DNA of 64,000 bases from Actinomadura citrea (GTDB taxonomy: Bacteria; Actinomycetota; Actinomycetes; Streptosporangiales; Streptosporangiaceae): contig NZ_JACCBT010000001.1 of the NCBI RefSeq assembly GCF_013409045.1, forward strand, positions 2,976,001 through 3,040,000, read 5' to 3'. The translations under genes and the position numbers were made by a program. This document shows, piece after piece, positions 60,019 through 64,000 of this stretch (positions are counted from its first letter, which is position 1; every line of letters starts with the position of its first letter). The notes under the pieces are model-generated. The model ran no database searches. It saw nothing but the letters and a program-made list of their open reading frames with translations, and had not been told where the DNA came from.

Positions 60019-61189
60019 GCCGCGCGGGACGGGCCTGGAGACAGCGCTGTGGCGGGCCGTGGCCGTCTACCGCGGGCTCGCCCTGTGCTACGCGGCGGTC
60101 GTGATCGCCATGAACTCCGGCGGCTACGCCCACCCGCTCGGCGGATGGGCCGTCCTCGCCGTCATGGCCGGATGGACCGGCTACGCGTCGTTCGCCTTCG
60201 GGCCCGCCGCGTTCGCCTCCGGCGGCCCGGGACGCCGCGGCCGGGCACTGGCCGCGGCCGACCTCGCCGTCGCGGCGGGGTGCGTGCTGGCGACGGCGTG
60301 GGTGGAGACGCCCGCGAACATCGCCGCCGGGCGCCCGACGCTGCCGGTGTCCTGGGTGGCGGCCGCGGTGCTGGCGTGGGCGGTCGTGGGCGGGCGGCGG
60401 GCCGGCATCGCCGCCGCGGCCGTCCTGGCCGCCGCGAACCTGCTGGTCCACGCGCTCGCCGGGGAGAGCGGCGGCATCGGCGGCACGACGTTCAACGGCA
60501 TCGTGCTGCTGTTCCTCGCCGGCCTCGTCGTCGGGCACGTCGTGCGGCTGGCGCGGGAGGCGGAGGCGCGGCTGGCGCGGGCCGTCGAGCTGGAGGCGGC
60601 GACCCGTGAGCGGGAGCGGCTGGCGCGCCGCATCCACGACTCGGTGCTGCAGGTCCTGGCGATGGTGCAGCGGCGCGGCGGCGAGCTCGGCGGCGAGGCG
60701 GCCGAGCTCGGCCGCCTCGCGGGCGAGCAGGAGGCGGCGCTGCGCTCCCTCGTCGGCGCGGGCCCGGCGGCGCCGCCCGCGGCCGCCCCCGGCGCCGGGA
60801 CGGACCTGCGTGCGCTGCTGACCGGGCATGCCTCCACCTCCGTGACGGTCTCGACGCCCGCCACAGAGGTGCGGCTGCCGGCGCACGCCGCCGGGGAGGT
60901 CGAGGCGGCGGTGGCGGCGGCCCTGGACAACGTCCGGCGGCACTGCGGCGACGAGGCCCGCGCGTGGGTCCTGCTGGAGGACGGTGAGGGCGGGGTCACC
61001 GTCAGCGTCCGCGACGACGGCCCGGGCATGCCCCCCGGGCGGCTGGACCGGGCGGCGGCGGACGGGCGGCTCGGCGTCGCCCAGTCCATCCGCGGCCGCA
61101 TCGCCGACCTCGGCGGCACCGTGTCGATCGTCTCCGCGGAGGGCGACGGGACCGAGGTCGAGATGACCGTGCCGCGGGCTAGGGTGTGA
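60005..61189 (+). CDS. macS: Sensor histidine kinase (MacS-like)
   Basis: 394 residues from GTG at 60005. Five or six transmembrane helices fill residues 15-185. The dimerisation His is in LARRIHDSVLQVLAMVQ, the HisKA_3 type, and the HATPase has ALDNVRRHCGDEA (N box) and VSVRDDGPGMPPG (G box). It pairs with the overlapping NarL-type regulator. Position after plsC fits the Streptomyces MacS/MacR pair, which affects morphology and antibiotic production. The signal is unknown. Confidence 0.88.
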   Translation: MTAAEPRGTGLETALWRAVAVYRGLALCYAAVVIAMNSGGYAHPLGGWAVLAVMAGWTGYASFAFGPAAFASGGPGRRGRALAAADLAVAAGCVLATAWVETPANIAAGRPTLPVSWVAAAVLAWAVVGGRRAGIAAAAVLAAANLLVHALAGESGGIGGTTFNGIVLLFLAGLVVGHVVRLAREAEARLARAVELEAATRERERLARRIHDSVLQVLAMVQRRGGELGGEAAELGRLAGEQEAALRSLVGAGPAAPPAAAPGAGTDLRALLTGHASTSVTVSTPATEVRLPAHAAGEVEAAVAAALDNVRRHCGDEARAWVLLEDGEGGVTVSVRDDGPGMPPGRLDRAAADGRLGVAQSIRGRIADLGGTVSIVSAEGDGTEVEMTVPRARV

Positions 61190-61863
61190 CCGTGAGCGAC
61201 GTTCCCCTCCGACCCCTCCGGGTCATGGTCGTGGACGACCATCCGATGTGGCGCGAGGCGGTGGCCCGCGACCTGGCCGAGGCCGGCCACGACGTGGTCG
61301 CGACGGCGGGGGAGGGCCACGCCGCCGTCCGCATCGCCGCCGCCGCGCGCCCTCAGGTAGCCGTGGTCGACCTCCAGCTGCCCGACCTCAGCGGGGTGGA
61401 GGTGACCCGGCGCCTCGCCGCGGCCGACCCGCCCGTCCGCGTGCTGGTGCTGTCGGCGAGCGGCGAGCAGCAGGACGTCCTGGAGGCGGTGAAGGCGGGC
61501 GCGACCGGCTACCTGCTCAAGTCCGCCGCCCGCGAGGAGTTCCTCGACGCCGTCCGGCGGACCGGCGAGGGCGACGCCGTCTTCACCCCCGGGCTCGCCG
61601 GTCTCGTCCTCGGCGAGTACCGCCGCCTCGCCGCCGCCCCCGCCCGCGAGGACGACGACGCGCCGCGGCTGACCGAGCGCGAGACCGAGGTGCTGCGCCT
61701 CGTCGCGAAGGGGCTGACGTACAAGCAGATCGCGCAGCGCCTCGTCCTGTCCCATCGGACGGTGCAGAACCACGTGCAGAACACCCTCGGCAAGCTCCAG
61801 CTCCACAACCGCGTCGAACTCGTCCGCTACGCCATCGAGAAGGGCCTCGACGAGGAGCAGTAG
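61186..61863 (+). CDS. macR: NarL/LuxR-type response regulator (MacR-like)
   Basis: 225 residues starting in a GTGA overlap with the kinase. Receiver: VMVVDDHPMWREAV (acidic pair), VAVVDLQLPDLSG (phospho-Asp), VLVLSASGEQQDV and GYLLKSAAREEF (Lys). A LuxR HTH follows: LTERETEVLRLVAKGLTYKQ, IAQRLVLSHRTVQNHVQN. A second GTG two codons later could also serve. Confidence 0.92.
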   Translation: MTVSDVPLRPLRVMVVDDHPMWREAVARDLAEAGHDVVATAGEGHAAVRIAAAARPQVAVVDLQLPDLSGVEVTRRLAAADPPVRVLVLSASGEQQDVLEAVKAGATGYLLKSAAREEFLDAVRRTGEGDAVFTPGLAGLVLGEYRRLAAAPAREDDDAPRLTERETEVLRLVAKGLTYKQIAQRLVLSHRTVQNHVQNTLGKLQLHNRVELVRYAIEKGLDEEQ

Positions 61864-61931
61864 CGCGGGGCGAACCGCCGCGGCGGCGCCTGCGTCTCAT
61901 CGCCAAAGGCGCATAGCGACGGGAGCGCGTC

Positions 61932-62942
61932 ATGGCGGACGAGATCCTGGGTCCCGCTCTGGGGTTCCTCGCGGCCCACGTCCTGGTCGGGCTCGTACTG
62001 CTGGTGATCCTCCGGAGAATGCGGGCCGCGGTGCTGCGGGGAAGGCCTCCCGCGCGCGAGCTGCACCCGTACGAGGTCGCCTACCTCAACGGCGGCGGCC
62101 GCCACGCGATCGCCGCCTCGGTCACGGCGCTGCGGCTGGACGGCGCGGCCGACGCCTACGCCGACGGCCGGCTGCTGGCACGCGAACCGTCCGCGGACGC
62201 CCCGCGCGCGGCCGGAACGCCCCTGGACACGGCGGTTCACTGGGCGATCGAGCGTCTGCGGGCCGAGACGCTCGCCCAGATCACCGCCGACCCGGACGTG
62301 CGCGCGGCGCTCCGGCGGCTCCGCGACGGGCTCGCCGCGCAGGGCATGGTGCTCGGGCAGGCCGGGCGCCGCCGGCTGCGCAACCTCCAGCTGGTCATGT
62401 ACGGGTGGATCCTGCTCGGCTTCGCCGCCTTCGTCCTGAGCGACGCGTTCGACGGGTTCCCGGCCAAGCTGATTCCGCTGGCCGCGCTGGTCGGCCTCGG
62501 CTTCGGAGCCCTCGCCCTCGGTCAGGGCGCCGAGCGGACGCGGGAGGGCGAGCGGGCCGTGGAGCGGCTCAAGGAGTCCCACTCCGCCCTCGACCCGGCG
62601 AACGGGCCCTCCTACACCGGGCTGCCGGCCCCCGCCGCGCTGATGGGAGTGGCGCTGTTCGGCGCGGCCGCGCTCATGGCGCTCGACCCGGTGTTCGTCC
62701 AGACCGTCGGACTCGGCCGGTACCTGGAGATGGCCGGGGTCGTGGCCGCCTCCGGCGGCTCCTCGGGGGCATCCGGCTCGTCGACCTCCTTCGTGTGCTC
62801 GACGACCGCCGCGGTGTGCTCGTCCTCCTCCTGCGGTGGCGGTGGCTCGTGCGGCGGAGGGAGCGGCTGCGGCGGGGGGAGCGGATGTGGAGGAGGTGGC
62901 GGTGGTGGTGGTGGCGGCTGCGGCGGCGGAGGAGGGAGCTGA
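61932..62942 (+). CDS. TIGR04222-like membrane protein with Gly/Ser/Cys-rich C-terminal tail
   Basis: 336 residues. An N-terminal helix (ALGFLAAHVLVGLVLLVILR) is followed by a cytosolic region with ELHPYEVAYLNGGGRHAIAA, characteristic of TIGR04222 proteins, and LDTAVHWAIERLRAETLAQI. Three more helices follow (LQLVMYGWILLGFAAFVLS, LIPLAALVGLGFGALALG, AALMGVALFGAAALMAL). The last ~50 residues hold seven cysteines among glycines and serines. The DUF692 gene starts one base after the stop. GACGGGAG precedes the ATG. Confidence 0.85.
   Translation: MADEILGPALGFLAAHVLVGLVLLVILRRMRAAVLRGRPPARELHPYEVAYLNGGGRHAIAASVTALRLDGAADAYADGRLLAREPSADAPRAAGTPLDTAVHWAIERLRAETLAQITADPDVRAALRRLRDGLAAQGMVLGQAGRRRLRNLQLVMYGWILLGFAAFVLSDAFDGFPAKLIPLAALVGLGFGALALGQGAERTREGERAVERLKESHSALDPANGPSYTGLPAPAALMGVALFGAAALMALDPVFVQTVGLGRYLEMAGVVAASGGSSGASGSSTSFVCSTTAAVCSSSSCGGGGSCGGGSGCGGGSGCGGGGGGGGGGCGGGGGS
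62791..62939 (+). other. Cys/Gly-rich tail-coding segment, possible modification substrate
   Basis: It encodes FVCSTTAAVCSSSSCGG and then GGSC-, GSGC-, GSGC- and GGGC-type units, with a final polyglycine run. The seven cysteines are spaced by 4 to 12 residues and follow a long Ser/Gly linker from the last membrane helix. Repeated Cys-Gly-Gly resembles substrates of cysteine-modifying enzymes, but this is inference. Confidence 0.6.
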
Positions 62943-62943
62943 G

Positions 62944-63753
62944 ATGCGGCTGGGCGTGGGGATCGGCTGGCGCCCCGAGATCGCCGGGTTCGTCGGCGCG
63001 CTGCCGGGGCTGCGCTTCACCGAGGTGATCGCCGAGTCGGTGCACCCGGCGGGCCCCGCCACCGAGCTGCTCGCGCTGCGCGACCGCGGCGCGGCGATCG
63101 TCCCGCACGGGGTGCGGCTGTCGCTCGGCGGCGCCGAGCCCGTGGACGCCGAGCGCGTCGCGCACCTGGCCGCCTGCGCCGAGGCGCTCGGCGCGCCCCT
63201 GGCGAGCGAGCACGTCGCGTTCGTCCGCGCGGGCGGCGTCGAGGCGGGGCACCTGCTGCCGGTGCCGCGCACCCGGGCCGCGCTGGACGCGCTGACCGCC
63301 AACATCCGCCGGACGCAGGCGGAGCTGCCCGTCCCGCTGGCCGTCGAGCCCATCGCCGCGCTCTTCGAGTGGCCCGACGCCGAGTACGCCGAGGCCGACT
63401 TCCTGACCGAGCTGCTGGAGCGCACCGGCGCCCTCCTGCTGCTCGACGTCGCCAACGTGTACGCCAACGCGCGCAACCGGGGCGAAGACCCCGCGGACCT
63501 CCTCGACCGCCTGCCCCTGGACCGCATCGCCTACTGCCACGTCGCGGGCGGCTCGCAGGAGGGCGGGCGCTACCACGACACGCACGCCGCCGCCGTTCCC
63601 GCCGAGGTGCTGGATCTGGTCGCGGAGCTGTGCGAGCGGCACCGCCCGCCCGGCCTCCTGCTGGAGCGCGACGGCCGCTACCCGCCCGCGGCGGAGCTGC
63701 GCGCCGAGCTGGACGCCATCGCCGCCGCCTCCGGACTGGCGCCCGTCACATGA
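62944..63753 (+). CDS. DUF692 / MNIO-family multinuclear non-haem iron enzyme
   Basis: 269 residues, a TIM barrel. Metal-ligand and conserved blocks of the family (MbnB, TglH) are all present: FTEVIAESVHP, VPHGVRLSLGG, LASEHVAFVR, LAVEPIAALF, LLLDVANVYANARNRGED, AYCHVAGGS, YHDTHAAAVP and LLLERDGRYP. Family members modify cysteine residues of ribosomal peptides. It is one base after the Cys-rich membrane protein and 13 bases before a third gene. Confidence 0.9.
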   Translation: MRLGVGIGWRPEIAGFVGALPGLRFTEVIAESVHPAGPATELLALRDRGAAIVPHGVRLSLGGAEPVDAERVAHLAACAEALGAPLASEHVAFVRAGGVEAGHLLPVPRTRAALDALTANIRRTQAELPVPLAVEPIAALFEWPDAEYAEADFLTELLERTGALLLLDVANVYANARNRGEDPADLLDRLPLDRIAYCHVAGGSQEGGRYHDTHAAAVPAEVLDLVAELCERHRPPGLLLERDGRYPPAAELRAELDAIAAASGLAPVT

Positions 63754-63766
63754 CGGGGGACGGGGC

Positions 63767-64000
63767 ATGAGCGAATTCGACGCCGGGCTCGCGGCGGCGC
63801 AGGAGGCGCTCGTGCGGGCCATGACGGCGGGCGGGCCGTTGCCGGAGGGATTCGACGCCGAGGCGGTGGGGGCCGCCGCGCACGGAATCCTGCTCAAGCG
63901 GGCGGGCGAGGTCGCCCGCGCCTGGCCGGCGCTGGCCGCCTCGTACGGTACGTCCTGGAAGGCGGCCTTCGCCGCATGGGCCGCCGAGCGCCCGACGCGC
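63767..64000 (+). CDS. Small helical protein, possible MNIO partner, cut by window edge
   Basis: First 78 codons only. The sequence begins MSEFDAGLAAAQEALVRAMT, then LPEGFDAEAVGAAAHGILLK, VARAWPALAASYGTSW and KAAFAAWAAERPT. It is helical, with the KR..VARAWP pattern of proteins that follow DUF692 genes in actinomycetes (SCO6045-like) and a loose likeness to the N-terminus of HvfC/BufC-type partners. GGGGACGGGGC precedes the ATG. Confidence 0.6.
   Translation, partial: MSEFDAGLAAAQEALVRAMTAGGPLPEGFDAEAVGAAAHGILLKRAGEVARAWPALAASYGTSWKAAFAAWAAERPTR

Overview
The window is chromosomal DNA from a high-G+C actinomycete. Third codon positions are almost always G or C, and GTG starts and ATGA/GTGA stop-start overlaps are common. 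Gene content and order resemble the Streptomyces core chromosome: sucB-lpdA-pepA-cobSU, nadA-erpA-sugar kinase-ctaCDF, trpD-ctaE-qcrCAB-pimB, and fadD-cutC-SRPBCC-glk-plsC-macSR. Several accessory genes (cytochrome b/NuoF-like pair, DUF1996, DUF4142, Cys/Gly-tailed membrane protein) suit a Streptosporangiales or Thermomonosporaceae member such as Actinomadura. That placement is inference. I see no tRNA, rRNA, CRISPR, prophage or insertion sequence.

Layout. 0-5.1 kb (minus): dihydrolipoamide acyltransferase (cut by the edge), lpdA, pepA, cobS, cobU. 5.2-8.0 kb: a DsbA-like membrane thioredoxin, a small protein, an aldo/keto reductase and a DUF3043 protein. 8.2-10.9 kb: a phage-shock-type envelope stress cluster pspA-pspAA-htpX-pspAB. 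10.9-18.5 kb: NAD and Fe-S biogenesis (nadA, erpA), a PfkB kinase, a TusA/cysteine desulfurase pair, and aa3 oxidase genes ctaC-ctaD-ctaF. 18.6-25.7 kb: envelope enzymes (L,D-transpeptidase, Ste24-type M48 protease, secreted peptidase-MA-like protein, CHAP hydrolase, NlpC/P60 hydrolase). Two tandem ydaO-type c-di-AMP riboswitches lie in front of the CHAP gene. 25.8-30.4 kb: NYN-domain protein, DEDDh exonuclease-UvrC-like fusion, rhomboid protease, stand-alone Lrp/AsnC ligand-binding domain.

30.4-35.9 kb is a divergent module: a cache-domain protein and a GntR/FCD regulator face a complete polyamine-type ABC transporter, with an inverted-repeat operator between them. 36-43 kb: trpD, a pseudo-receiver protein, ctaE and the cytochrome bc1 genes qcrCAB, then a PimB-like mannosyltransferase. 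Together with ctaCDF this encodes most of the actinobacterial bc1-aa3 supercomplex. 44-51 kb is the most accessory-looking stretch: a degenerate M23 protein with tandem repeats, a bis-heme ferric-reductase-like membrane protein overlapping a NuoF-like flavoprotein fused to a 3Fe-4S ferredoxin, then secreted DUF4142 and DUF1996 proteins. 51-61.9 kb: SDR, fadD, cutC, a phosphoesterase, SRPBCC, glucokinase, an EEP-family protein, plsC and the MacS/MacR two-component pair.

The right end (61.9-64 kb) holds the strongest candidate for an unusual system. A TIGR04222-like membrane protein ends in a tail of glycine, serine and seven cysteines. One base later starts a DUF692 (multinuclear non-heme iron oxidase, MNIO) enzyme, then a third gene cut by the window edge that could be its partner. 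MNIO enzymes modify cysteines in RiPP precursors, so the tail is a plausible substrate.

At least six genes have a -10 hexamer exactly 6-7 bases before the start codon and no Shine-Dalgarno sequence, which suggests leaderless transcripts.
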